DNA of 31,259 nt from an uncultured Butyricicoccus sp. (GTDB taxonomy: Bacteria > Bacillota > Clostridia > Oscillospirales > Butyricicoccaceae), in the NCBI GenBank assembly GCA_900544475.1, contig UQVU01000007.1, positions 1 to 31,259 of the forward strand. The letters run 5' to 3'. Below, one piece after another: positions 8,907 through 15,297 of this stretch (position 1 is its first letter; the number at the start of each line of letters is the position of its first letter). The notes under the pieces were generated by a model, which saw only the letters and a list, made by a program, of their open reading frames with translations, was not told the origin of the DNA and did not search any database. Both the position numbers and the translations under genes were made by a program.

Positions 8907-8935
8907 AGTTTACCATAAAATCGAGCGTTTTTCAA
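8907..8935 (-). promoter_or_regulatory. Sigma-A-type promoter of the OLE RNA
   Basis: On the minus strand TTGAAA (8930-8935) and TAAACT (8907-8912) are separated by exactly 17 bp, starting seven bases after the ispA stop codon. Predicted transcription start is near 8900. This lets the RNA be made separately from the nusB-ispA operon. Confidence 0.75.
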
Positions 8936-8941
8936 CCCGTC

Positions 8942-9823
8942 TTACGACTTCCGTCCGGTCAGGCTGCGCGCGAGCGTTTCGAGGAAGGCGCGGCCTTCAT
9001 AGGCGCCGAGCGCCTCGACCGCCTGTTCGGTAAGCTCCAGCACGAGGCTGCGGCACTTTTCCAGTCCGAGCAGCGCCGGAAAGGTGGATTTTTCGCTCGC
9101 GGCGTCCTTTCCGATCGACTTGCCGAGGGTCTTTTCGTCACCCTCGATGTCGAGGATGTCGTCCTCAATCTGGAACGCGAGTCCCAGACGGTCGCCGTAG
9201 GCGCGGGCGTCCGAGATGGTCTTTTCGTCGGTCTTTCCGGCCGCGATGCAGCCGAGCTCGCACGCCGCGCGAAGCAGACAGCCGGTCTTGAGCTTCTGAA
9301 GCAGACGCAGCTCGTCCTCGGAAATGCGGCGGTGCTCCGACAGCATATCGAGCACCTGACCGCCGATCATGCCGTTCATGCCGGCATTTTCGCCGAGCAC
9401 GCGAATACAGCGCAGCGCGGTTTCTGCCGGAACGTCCGCCTGCGAGGCGGTTTCGAACGCCGCCGTCAGCAGACCGTCGCCCGCAAGAACCGCCGTCGCC
9501 TCATCGAATGCCTTGTGGCAGGTCGGGCGGCCGCGCCGCAGGTCGTCGTTGTCCATGCACGGCAGGTCATCGTGAATGAGCGAGTAGGTGTGTATCATTT
9601 CGAGGGCGCACGCAAACGGGAGAGCGTCTTTGAGGTCGCCGCCGTGCAGACGGCAGAACTCAAGAACGATCACCGGACGCAGGCGCTTGCCGCCCGCCAT
9701 TGCGGAGTATTTCGCCGCCTCGAAGATGCGGTCGTAGCCCTCGTGCGTTTCGCGGGACAGGTATTTTTCGAGCGCCGGTTCAATCAGCGCAATATCAGCC
9801 GAAAGCTGTTTGGAAAACGTCAT
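8942..9823 (-). CDS. ispA: Polyprenyl (farnesyl-type) diphosphate synthase
   Basis: Class I trans-prenyltransferase that elongates dimethylallyl diphosphate with isopentenyl diphosphate, most likely to farnesyl or geranylgeranyl diphosphate. The 293-residue protein has the first aspartate-rich motif DDLPCMD at residues 85-91, followed by DDLRRGRPTCH, and the second motif DDILD near residue 220, both with Mg-binding Asp intact. The preceding position five before the first motif is Tyr/Ser-rich (HTYSLIHDD), as in short-chain enzymes. ATG at 9823 overlaps the xseB stop (ATGA). It is the last protein gene before OLE RNA. Confidence 0.94.
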   Translation of the reverse strand: MTFSKQLSADIALIEPALEKYLSRETHEGYDRIFEAAKYSAMAGGKRLRPVIVLEFCRLHGGDLKDALPFACALEMIHTYSLIHDDLPCMDNDDLRRGRPTCHKAFDEATAVLAGDGLLTAAFETASQADVPAETALRCIRVLGENAGMNGMIGGQVLDMLSEHRRISEDELRLLQKLKTGCLLRAACELGCIAAGKTDEKTISDARAYGDRLGLAFQIEDDILDIEGDEKTLGKSIGKDAASEKSTFPALLGLEKCRSLVLELTEQAVEALGAYEGRAFLETLARSLTGRKS

Positions 9824-10056
9824 TTCGCCGCCTCCTCTGCATCAAACGGGTGCTCAACTACCTCGCCCTGTAAATTCTCCTGCACGACCGTCACCTTCTG
9901 TTCGGCCTTGTCGAGCAGTTTTCCGAGGGCGGCGGAGAGCTTCGTGCCCTCCTCGAACAGCTTCATGCTCTCGGCAAGCGGCGCTTCGCCGCGCTCCAGC
10001 AGGCGCACGATCTCTTCGAGCCGCGCCATCTGGCTTTCAAACGTCTTTTCCGCCAT
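9820..10056 (-). CDS. xseB: Exodeoxyribonuclease VII small subunit
   Basis: 78-residue helical protein of the XseB family (TFESQMARLEEIVRLLERGEAPLAESMKLFEEG is spread over residues 5-37, the family core). It binds XseA to form exonuclease VII, which degrades single-stranded DNA in both directions. ATG at 10056 directly abuts the xseA stop, with GAGGAGG inside the end of xseA as ribosome site; its own stop overlaps ispA as ATGA. The tight xseA-xseB-ispA coupling is conserved across Firmicutes. Confidence 0.95.
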   Translation of the reverse strand: MAEKTFESQMARLEEIVRLLERGEAPLAESMKLFEEGTKLSAALGKLLDKAEQKVTVVQENLQGEVVEHPFDAEEAAK

Positions 10057-11331
10057 TTATTGTTCCTCCTCGGTATCGAGCACGCAGCAGTCCGCCGCGC
10101 CCTTTGCAAATCGAATGTGCAGGGTGTCCCCCGCCTTCAGCGCCGCCGCATCGGTCACGACTGCGCCGCGTTTTCCCTTTGTCGCGACCGCGTAGCCGCG
10201 GCTCAGCACGCGCAGCGGACTCATCGCGTCGAGTGCCGTCACGGTCTGCGCAAAGCGCAGACGCCTTTTGTCGAGGCCGCTCTTCCCCGCCGCAAGCAGG
10301 CGGTGCGAGGCCGTTTCGACGCGCTGTCTTTCCTGCCGCAGGCGCTCGGGAATGGTCTGTTCGAGCCGCTCGGTCAGGGTGTCGAGCGTCAGCCGCTTTT
10401 CCGCGATATAGCGCACCGGCGTGCGCACAGACAGGCGTTCTCTCAGATTTTCGAGCTGTCTGCGCCGCGCTTCGGTCTGCTTCTCCATCGCCGCGTGCAG
10501 GCGCGTGTCGAGCATCTGTGCGGTCGCTTTCCAGTCCTCGCACGCCGGCACGGCAAGCTCCGCCGCGCCCGAGGGCGTGGGAGCACGCAGGTCGGCAACG
10601 AAGTCCGCAATCGTGACGTCCGGCTCGTGGCCGACCGCCGAAATCACCGGGATTTCCGACGCCGCGATGGCGCGCGCGGTCACTTCCTCGTTGAACGCCC
10701 AGAGATCCTCCATCGAGCCGCCGCCGCGTCCGCACAGAATAACGTCCGCCTCGCCGATGGCGTTCGCAAGCGCTATCGCCCGCGCGATGCTCTCGGCCGC
10801 GCCCTGTCCCTGTACCTGCGCCGGGTAGAGGACTACCTTCGCGAGCGGCCAGCGCCGCCCGAGAATGCGTATCATATCGCGCACCGCCGCGCCGGTCGGC
10901 GAGGTCACGAGCGCGATCGACATCGGGCAGGACGGGATAGGCTTTTTCCGCGACTCCGCAAACAGGCCCTCGGCCGCGAGCTTTGCTTTCAGCTGCTCGA
11001 AGGCAACGTTCAGCGCACCCGCGCCGTCCGGGATGATCTCCGAAATGTAGAGCTGCACCGCGCCCGTGCGCGGAAACGAGCTGACACGCGCCCGGACGAT
11101 GACCTTCATGCCGTTCTCCAGACGGAATTTCAGCCGCATCGCGTCCGAGCGGAACATGACGGCGTTGATGGCCGCGTCCCTGTCCTTGAGCGTCAGATAG
11201 TGATGCCCGGACGAGTGCGCCTTGTAGTTCGAGATCTCGCCCTGTACGAGCAGATTGCGGTACCCCGGAACCGCGTCAAGAAGGTCCTTTATTTCATTGT
11301 TCAGTTGGGAAACTGTGTAAATTGTTGCCAT
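10057..11331 (-). CDS. xseA: Exodeoxyribonuclease VII large subunit
   Basis: Catalytic subunit of exonuclease VII. The 424-residue protein starts with an OB-fold nucleic-acid-binding domain (YTVSQLNNEIKDLL, then YLTLKDRDAAINAVMF), followed by the nuclease domain with the conserved RGGGSMEDLWAFNEE and SAVGHEPDVTIADFVADLRAPTP segments, then a coiled-coil that binds XseB. The frame is open further upstream to 11448, but that extension is repeat-like intergenic sequence; ATG at 11331 is preceded by AAAGGTG and gives the normal N terminus MATIYTVSQL. Confidence 0.95.
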   Translation of the reverse strand: MATIYTVSQLNNEIKDLLDAVPGYRNLLVQGEISNYKAHSSGHHYLTLKDRDAAINAVMFRSDAMRLKFRLENGMKVIVRARVSSFPRTGAVQLYISEIIPDGAGALNVAFEQLKAKLAAEGLFAESRKKPIPSCPMSIALVTSPTGAAVRDMIRILGRRWPLAKVVLYPAQVQGQGAAESIARAIALANAIGEADVILCGRGGGSMEDLWAFNEEVTARAIAASEIPVISAVGHEPDVTIADFVADLRAPTPSGAAELAVPACEDWKATAQMLDTRLHAAMEKQTEARRRQLENLRERLSVRTPVRYIAEKRLTLDTLTERLEQTIPERLRQERQRVETASHRLLAAGKSGLDKRRLRFAQTVTALDAMSPLRVLSRGYAVATKGKRGAVVTDAAALKAGDTLHIRFAKGAADCCVLDTEEEQ

Positions 11332-11345
11332 AGGACACCTTTTTT

Positions 11346-11445
11346 CAGAGTGAAGAGAACGTATCGGTTTACCGCTCTGTTTTCCGAATTTTCCGGTGAA
11401 ATACGATTGGCAGGGCGGAAAACCGCCATGCCTCACTTCACTCTG
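11346..11445. repeat. About 100-bp intergenic element with terminal inverted repeats
   Basis: Ten-base arms CAGAGTGAAG (11346-11355) and CTTCACTCTG (11436-11445) enclose about 80 bp that includes a perfect hairpin with GGCGG and CCGCC arms at 11414-11427. Beyond the right arm, CACTC/ACTCT-type repeats run into the end of the TsaD-like gene. It looks like a small non-coding mobile-type or structured intergenic element; I cannot see other copies in the window. Confidence 0.45.
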
Positions 11446-11449
11446 CACT

Positions 11450-12394
11450 CTACACTCTTAACTCTCTTTCTGTGTGCTTTTTCGCTGCCAGTACCGCCAC
11501 TCCTACTGCGTTGTCGCCCGAAAGGGTCGGCTCGGCGAAGCTGACGGCGCTGCCGAAGCACTTTTCCATGCGTGCGCGGATGACCCGGCTCGCCATGACG
11601 CCGCCGGCGCACAGAACCGGCACATCATAACGCTCCTTTGCCTGCTCGGTCGCCTTGATGACCGCGTTCGCCACGGTTTCAAGTGCGAACCGCGCCATGT
11701 CGCAGGGTGCTTCGGTTTTGAAGCGGCTTTCCACCTGATTCTGCATGCCGGAGAGCGAAAAGCGGCAGTCCGACACCTTGGGACGGAAGCCCTTCTGCGG
11801 CTCGGCGGTCAGCGCAAGCTCATCGAGCGCCGCGCCCGACGGGAACGGCAGCCCCAGCAGTGCGCCCGCGCGGTCGAGCAGCTGTCCTGCCGCGAGGTCG
11901 GTCGTGCCGCCGATGCAGGTGCAGTCCGGCAGGCCGTCCTCTCCCCGCTTCACGAGCAGCAGCTCGCTCGTGCCGCCCGACAGGTGCCACGCGAGGAATG
12001 TTTTGTCCAGCAGGTCGAGCCGCTTCGCGGAGAGCGCCGCCGCCGCGATGTGCCCCTGCTGGTGCGACACCTCGAAAAGCGGCACAGAAAGCAAATGCGC
12101 CGCACTGTGCGCGACGCTTTTTCCCGCCAGAAAGCAGGGCATATACGAACCCTCTACCGCGCGGGGACGGGTGCTCACGCCGATCGCGCGCACCTCACCC
12201 TGCGGCAGAGCTTCGATTTTTTCGTAAAGGTGAACCGTGTGCTGAAACAGCGCGTCCGACTGACGCAGGCCGATCGCGCCCTCGGGCACGGTCAGCAGGC
12301 TTCCGCGGTTGCACCATTCCCCGGTCTCCGCGTCATAGACGGCGGCCGAGGTGCGGTAGTTCGAGGTGTCGATTCCGAGAAAGCGCTCAGGCAT
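11450..12394 (-). CDS. TsaD/Kae1-family paralogue (OSGEP-like ATPase)
   Basis: 314-residue ASKHA-fold protein of the Kae1/TsaD family, whose main member makes the t6A modification of tRNA. The metal-binding pair typical of TsaD is present as HQQGH, His111 and His115. Near the N terminus is GIDTSNYRTSAAVY, the phosphate-1 type loop, and SGGTSELLLV and CAGGVMASR match later nucleotide-binding loops. Several regions are shorter or less conserved than in real TsaD, and clostridia usually have a separate tsaD beside tsaB/tsaE, so this is probably the second, poorly studied paralogue. ATG at 12394, inside the end of nusB, has AAGGAT eight bases upstream; an ATG at 12403 is possible. Its last codons are in the CACTC-type repeat tract. 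Function unproven. Confidence 0.8.
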   Translation of the reverse strand: MPERFLGIDTSNYRTSAAVYDAETGEWCNRGSLLTVPEGAIGLRQSDALFQHTVHLYEKIEALPQGEVRAIGVSTRPRAVEGSYMPCFLAGKSVAHSAAHLLSVPLFEVSHQQGHIAAAALSAKRLDLLDKTFLAWHLSGGTSELLLVKRGEDGLPDCTCIGGTTDLAAGQLLDRAGALLGLPFPSGAALDELALTAEPQKGFRPKVSDCRFSLSGMQNQVESRFKTEAPCDMARFALETVANAVIKATEQAKERYDVPVLCAGGVMASRVIRARMEKCFGSAVSFAEPTLSGDNAVGVAVLAAKKHTERELRV

Positions 12395-12854
12395 TGCTCT
12401 CATCCTTCTTGCCTTCGCGGGCGATCGAACCTAGGACGCCGTTGATGAAGGACGCCGCCTCGTCGGTGTCGTAGACCTTGTCGAGGGCGACGGCCTCGTT
12501 GATGGCGACGCCGACCGGCACATCGTCCACGTAGCGCATCTCATAGATGGCAAGGCGCAAAACGGCCTTGGTCATGCGCGACAGACGGCTCAGCTTCCAG
12601 CCCTTTGCGTTGCGCTCAATGGCGTCGTTCAGCTCGTCCATGTGGGTCGCAACGCCCTTGACGACCGCGCGGATATAATCGGCGTTCTCCTCGCCCAGCT
12701 TGCCCGCGTACATCTCGGCATCGGTCTTCAGCGAGCGCATGATGTTCTCGTCCAGACGCTCCTCCAGATTTTCCGGCTCAAACTGCTGAAAACCCATCTC
12801 AAAAATCAGGTGCAGTGCGATTTCTCTTGCTTTTGTTCTGCTCATCACATTCAC
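12387..12854 (-). CDS. nusB: Transcription antitermination factor NusB
   Basis: All-helical RNA-binding protein that joins NusE/S10 on boxA RNA during rRNA antitermination. The 155-residue protein has the family beginning SRTKAREIALHLIFEM and the C-terminal core IYEMRYVDDVPVGVAINEAVALDKVY. The start is GTG at 12854, nine bases after GGAG; the ATG nine bases further in would be 18 bases from it and is less likely. It is the first gene of the cluster running through ispA, with a promoter at 12961-12989 and a leader of about 100 bases. Its 3' end overlaps the TsaD-like gene. Confidence 0.94.
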   Translation of the reverse strand: MNVMSRTKAREIALHLIFEMGFQQFEPENLEERLDENIMRSLKTDAEMYAGKLGEENADYIRAVVKGVATHMDELNDAIERNAKGWKLSRLSRMTKAVLRLAIYEMRYVDDVPVGVAINEAVALDKVYDTDEAASFINGVLGSIAREGKKDESNA

Positions 12855-12960
12855 GGCGGCAGGCTCCTTCTCTGTTTTTATTTATCAAGGTAATGGCAGG
12901 GGACGCGGACGCAAAAACCATGCGGCGCTCTCCTGCGTTTATGACAATCTATTACTATTT

Positions 12961-12989
12961 ATAATAGCTTATTTTGCGGCAAAACGCAA
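12961..12989 (-). promoter_or_regulatory. Promoter of the nusB-xse-ispA operon
   Basis: Minus-strand TTGCGT (12984-12989) and TATTAT (12961-12966) separated by 17 bp, about 100 bases upstream of the nusB start. Lies in an AT-rich gap between nusB and the Asp23-like gene, where a promoter is expected. Confidence 0.65.
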
Positions 12990-13029
12990 GCGTTCATTCG
13001 GCTTTTTACGCGGCTTTGCGCACAGACAG

Positions 13030-13068
13030 AAAAAATGTGCGGAAAGACAGCTGCTCACCGCACATTTT
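13030..13068 (-). terminator. Intrinsic terminator of the Asp23-like gene
   Basis: On the minus strand, five bases after the stop codon, a 10-11 bp stem (arms AAATGTGCGG and CCGCACATTT) with a 15-base loop is followed by a run of six T. Clear rho-independent terminator that separates this gene from nusB. Confidence 0.85.
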
Positions 13069-13073
13069 CGGGG

Positions 13074-13556
13074 TTATTCGGTTGCCGTTTCGGGCTCAGC
13101 CGGGGTATCCTGCGGCTGTTCTGCCGCCGACTCCTCTGCCTCTGATACAGGCTCGGTCTTTTCCTCGGGTTCCGCAGGCTTCTCCGCCGGGGCGAAGGTC
13201 ACGCCGCCGACATGGACGTTGACCTCGGTCACGTGCAGACCGGTCATGGACTCGATCTGGCGACGGACGTTCTCCTGCACCTCTTTCGCGACCTCGCAGA
13301 TATTATGGCCGAACAGCGCGAGAAAGCTGATCTCGACCTTTACGTTGTCCTCCTCGCCCAGCTCAACGCGCACGCCCTTGGACAGGTTTTTCTTGCTGAG
13401 GAAGCTGACGATGTCGCGCGTTACGCTGGAATACAGACCGCTGACGCCCTCGGTTTCGGACGCCGCAAGCGCCGCGATGGAGGCGACAACGTCCTCGGAA
13501 ATACGAATAGAACCCTGATCGCTCTCGGTAGACCAGTATTCCTTGTGATCCGCCAT
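13074..13556 (-). CDS. Asp23/Gls24 family envelope stress response protein
   Basis: 160-residue cytoplasmic protein of the Asp23/Gls24 (DUF322) family: GSIRISEDVVASIAALAASETEGVSGL near the start, VRVELGEEDNVKVEISFLALFGHNI in the middle, and VQENVRRQIESMTGLHVTEVNVHVGGV as the conserved last segment. The C-terminal 35 residues are a low-complexity Glu/Pro/Ala tail. In staphylococci Asp23 is bound to the membrane through AmaP; no AmaP-like gene is present here. ATG at 13556 is ten bases after GGAG; a GTG at 13565 is too near the ribosome site. Own promoter (13580-13607) and terminator (13030-13068) make it a single-gene unit, often found next to nusB in Firmicutes. Confidence 0.92.
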   Translation of the reverse strand: MADHKEYWSTESDQGSIRISEDVVASIAALAASETEGVSGLYSSVTRDIVSFLSKKNLSKGVRVELGEEDNVKVEISFLALFGHNICEVAKEVQENVRRQIESMTGLHVTEVNVHVGGVTFAPAEKPAEPEEKTEPVSEAEESAAEQPQDTPAEPETATE

Positions 13557-13579
13557 AATGCTCACTCTCCTTTAGCAAG

Positions 13580-13607
13580 AGTATACCACATAAGGCCAAA
13601 AAAGCAA
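13580..13607 (-). promoter_or_regulatory. Promoter of the Asp23-like gene
   Basis: Minus-strand TTGCTT (13602-13607) and TATACT (13580-13585) with a 16-bp spacer, about 24 bases before the ATG. A good sigma-A-type match. Confidence 0.7.
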
Positions 13608-13623
13608 AGAGAAATCTCAACTT

Positions 13624-13670
13624 TGTCGAAAAGCTGACGCTTTTCCGACAAGCGTGTTCTGACAGCGCAC
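13624..13670. repeat. Modular hairpin repeat A, partial inverted copy 3
   Basis: Read on the minus strand this contains the fifth and sixth modules of the array at 3717-3891: CTGTCAGAACACG followed by a stem with arms TGTC-G-GAAAAGC and GCTTTTC-GACA. The bulged G is kept while the stem bases differ. The first four modules are missing. It lies between spoIIIAH and the Asp23-like gene, beside repeat B at 13672. Confidence 0.65.
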
Positions 13671-13671
13671 G

Positions 13672-13701
13672 GCGCCGCAGCATTCATTGTGCGGTGTTGC
13701 C
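13672..13701. repeat. Short intergenic repeat B, copy 2
   Basis: Matches 44-73 at nearly all 30 positions, including the end GTGCGGTGTTGCC. It directly abuts the partial hairpin array at 13624-13670. Confidence 0.6.
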
Positions 13702-13740
13702 CTTGTAGTTACAAATAAGACTTTCAAAACCGTTTCGTAT

Positions 13741-14274
13741 TTACGAGCCGCCGGCCTCGACGATTTTGATCTGCCCCGCGCTCATGCCGGTTTCATTCAC
13801 GACGATGTCGCGGATGACCGTAACATCCGAGGACTGAAGTCCGCCCTCCGGCGGCGAAACCACGATGTTCGCCGCACCATCCGACAGCATGACGACCGCG
13901 TCCTCATAGCCCTTTGCGCGGATGAGGCTTTCGATGTTCGCCTCCTGCACGGAGTTCTCCGCGAGGACCGAAATCTGACCCGCAGCGTCCGCTTTCGCCT
14001 GTGCGTCCGCGTCCGCGCTTTCCGAAATCTCCTTGAGCGTGCTCACCGCCTCGTCCCGCGCCTTTTCCCGCGTCAGTCGCGAGGAGGCGAAGTAGTCGCT
14101 GTCCCCGGCGGTGCTCTCCCCCGCTGTTTCTGCGGCGGCATCGGGTTTGGTCTGCCCGGTTTCGAGCAGGTCCGCTGGCGGCTCGACATAGTTCCAGTTG
14201 AGATACGCGGCCGTGCACAGCAGCAGCGCGATCACGCCGTAGACCGCTCCGCGTTTCTTGATTTTTTTCATCAC
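13741..14274 (-). CDS. spoIIIAH: Stage III sporulation protein AH
   Basis: 177 residues with a single N-terminal membrane anchor (residues 12-28, VYGVIALLLCTAAYLNW) and a large extracytoplasmic domain: a variable Ala/Gly/Ser-rich linker, then a predicted helical and beta ring-building domain from about residue 75. SpoIIIAH sits in the mother-cell outer forespore membrane and pairs with forespore SpoIIQ to make the channel across the intermembrane space. Last gene of the spoIIIA operon, 40 bp after spoIIIAG. No terminator is obvious below it. Confidence 0.92.
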   Translation of the reverse strand: MMKKIKKRGAVYGVIALLLCTAAYLNWNYVEPPADLLETGQTKPDAAAETAGESTAGDSDYFASSRLTREKARDEAVSTLKEISESADADAQAKADAAGQISVLAENSVQEANIESLIRAKGYEDAVVMLSDGAANIVVSPPEGGLQSSDVTVIRDIVVNETGMSAGQIKIVEAGGS

Positions 14275-14285
14275 ACTTGCCTCCT

Positions 14286-14309
14286 CACAGCATTCATGCA
14301 GTGTTGTCC
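14286..14309. repeat. Short intergenic repeat B, degenerate copy 3
   Basis: CAGCATTCATGCAGTGTTGTCC lies in the 40-bp gap between spoIIIAG and spoIIIAH; it keeps the ends of the 30-bp repeat at 44 and 13672 but has lost part of the middle. Confidence 0.35.
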
Positions 14310-14314
14310 CTATC

Positions 14315-14833
14315 CTATGCGCCGGACGCGCGTTTGAGAACGGTTATCCTGTCGCTCGAAAGGCCGCAGACCGCCCCGACCGCCTGCGTCACCGCAAGCC
14401 GCACCTCCGCGTTCCCCGCCCCGTCGCACAGCACGACCGCGCCCCGAAAGGTCGGCAGGACGTTCTTGACCGTGACGGGCGTCTCGCCGTAGCCGGACGA
14501 GGACACGACCGCAACGTCGCGCTCCCGGCTTTCGGACGCGCCGCTGCTCTCGCGCGTGTTGACCGCGTAGACCGCCTCGCCCGTCTGTTCGAGCGACAGC
14601 ATCAGCTCCACCCGCCCCGCGCCCTCGATTTCGGACAGGCGGCCGCAGAGCTGCGTTTCGAACGCCGAGAGCGAAAAACCGTCCGTTTCGGTCTGCACCG
14701 GCTCACTTTTCGCGCCCCTGCCGCCCGACACGAGCAGCAGAACGCCCGCAAGCAGAACGATGAGCGCGGCACGGTATTTTTTCGCGAGCGGACGCAAACG
14801 GGCCGCAAATTCGCGCAGCTGTTCCCGGTTCAG
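14315..14833 (-). CDS. spoIIIAG: Stage III sporulation protein AG
   Basis: About 172 residues with one membrane segment near the N terminus (AALIVLLAGVLLLVSGG) and an extracytoplasmic ring-building (RBM/EscJ-like) domain: FETQLCGRLSEIEGAGRVELMLSLE and the C-terminal GNAEVRLAVTQAVGAVCGLSSDRITVL. It forms the large ring of the feeding-tube complex. The best start appears to be CTG at 14833, ten bases after AGGAGG and overlapping the spoIIIAF TGA as CTGA; no ATG, GTG or TTG lies in a suitable place. A start further upstream inside spoIIIAF is possible but would lack a ribosome site. Confidence 0.9.
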   Translation of the reverse strand: MNREQLREFAARLRPLAKKYRAALIVLLAGVLLLVSGGRGAKSEPVQTETDGFSLSAFETQLCGRLSEIEGAGRVELMLSLEQTGEAVYAVNTRESSGASESRERDVAVVSSSGYGETPVTVKNVLPTFRGAVVLCDGAGNAEVRLAVTQAVGAVCGLSSDRITVLKRASGA

Positions 14834-15297
14834 CGTATGATCACCTCCTGCCGTTCGGGCGGCACGCCGCATTCCTCCGTGATGAGCGTTTGCAGCCGGT
14901 CGATGTGCGCAAGGTCGCCCGTGCCGCAGTAGACGGTCACGCGGTCGGCCTGGAGAACGCCGTTCTCGTCGGTCGCCATCGTGACCGAAAGCGTGCAGTC
15001 AAAGCCCTCGCGCCCGGCGCGAAGCTGCACCGCCTCGGCGATGCTCGACGCCACAGCGCTCATCGCGGTCTGCATATTGGTTTCGCGCAGCGCCTCGGTG
15101 TCCGGAACATTGGTTTCCCCGAGGTCCGGCAGGTGCAGACTGCCGAGCGGCTGCAGCAGTGCCGTGAGCATCAGAAGTCCGGCGGCAAGGCGCACCACTT
15201 CGCGCATCGCGCCCTCGCCTGAAAGACGGAGCGCCGCCGCCGAGGCCGCCCCGGCCAGCGTCACCCGCAGTAAAATCGTATGCAGCAGTTCATTCAT
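14830..15297 (-). CDS. spoIIIAF: Stage III sporulation protein AF
   Basis: 155-residue protein with two N-terminal membrane helices (about residues 5-25 and 34-52, ending AGLLMLTALLQPL) and a C-terminal extracytoplasmic ring-building-like domain (FDCTLSVTMATDENGVLQADRVTVYCG). The longer open frame reaching 15822 overlaps spoIIIAE out of frame and is not real. ATG at 15297 overlaps the spoIIIAE stop as ATGA, consistent with translational coupling. Part of the eight-gene mother-cell operon. Confidence 0.92.
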   Translation of the reverse strand: MNELLHTILLRVTLAGAASAAALRLSGEGAMREVVRLAAGLLMLTALLQPLGSLHLPDLGETNVPDTEALRETNMQTAMSAVASSIAEAVQLRAGREGFDCTLSVTMATDENGVLQADRVTVYCGTGDLAHIDRLQTLITEECGVPPERQEVIIR

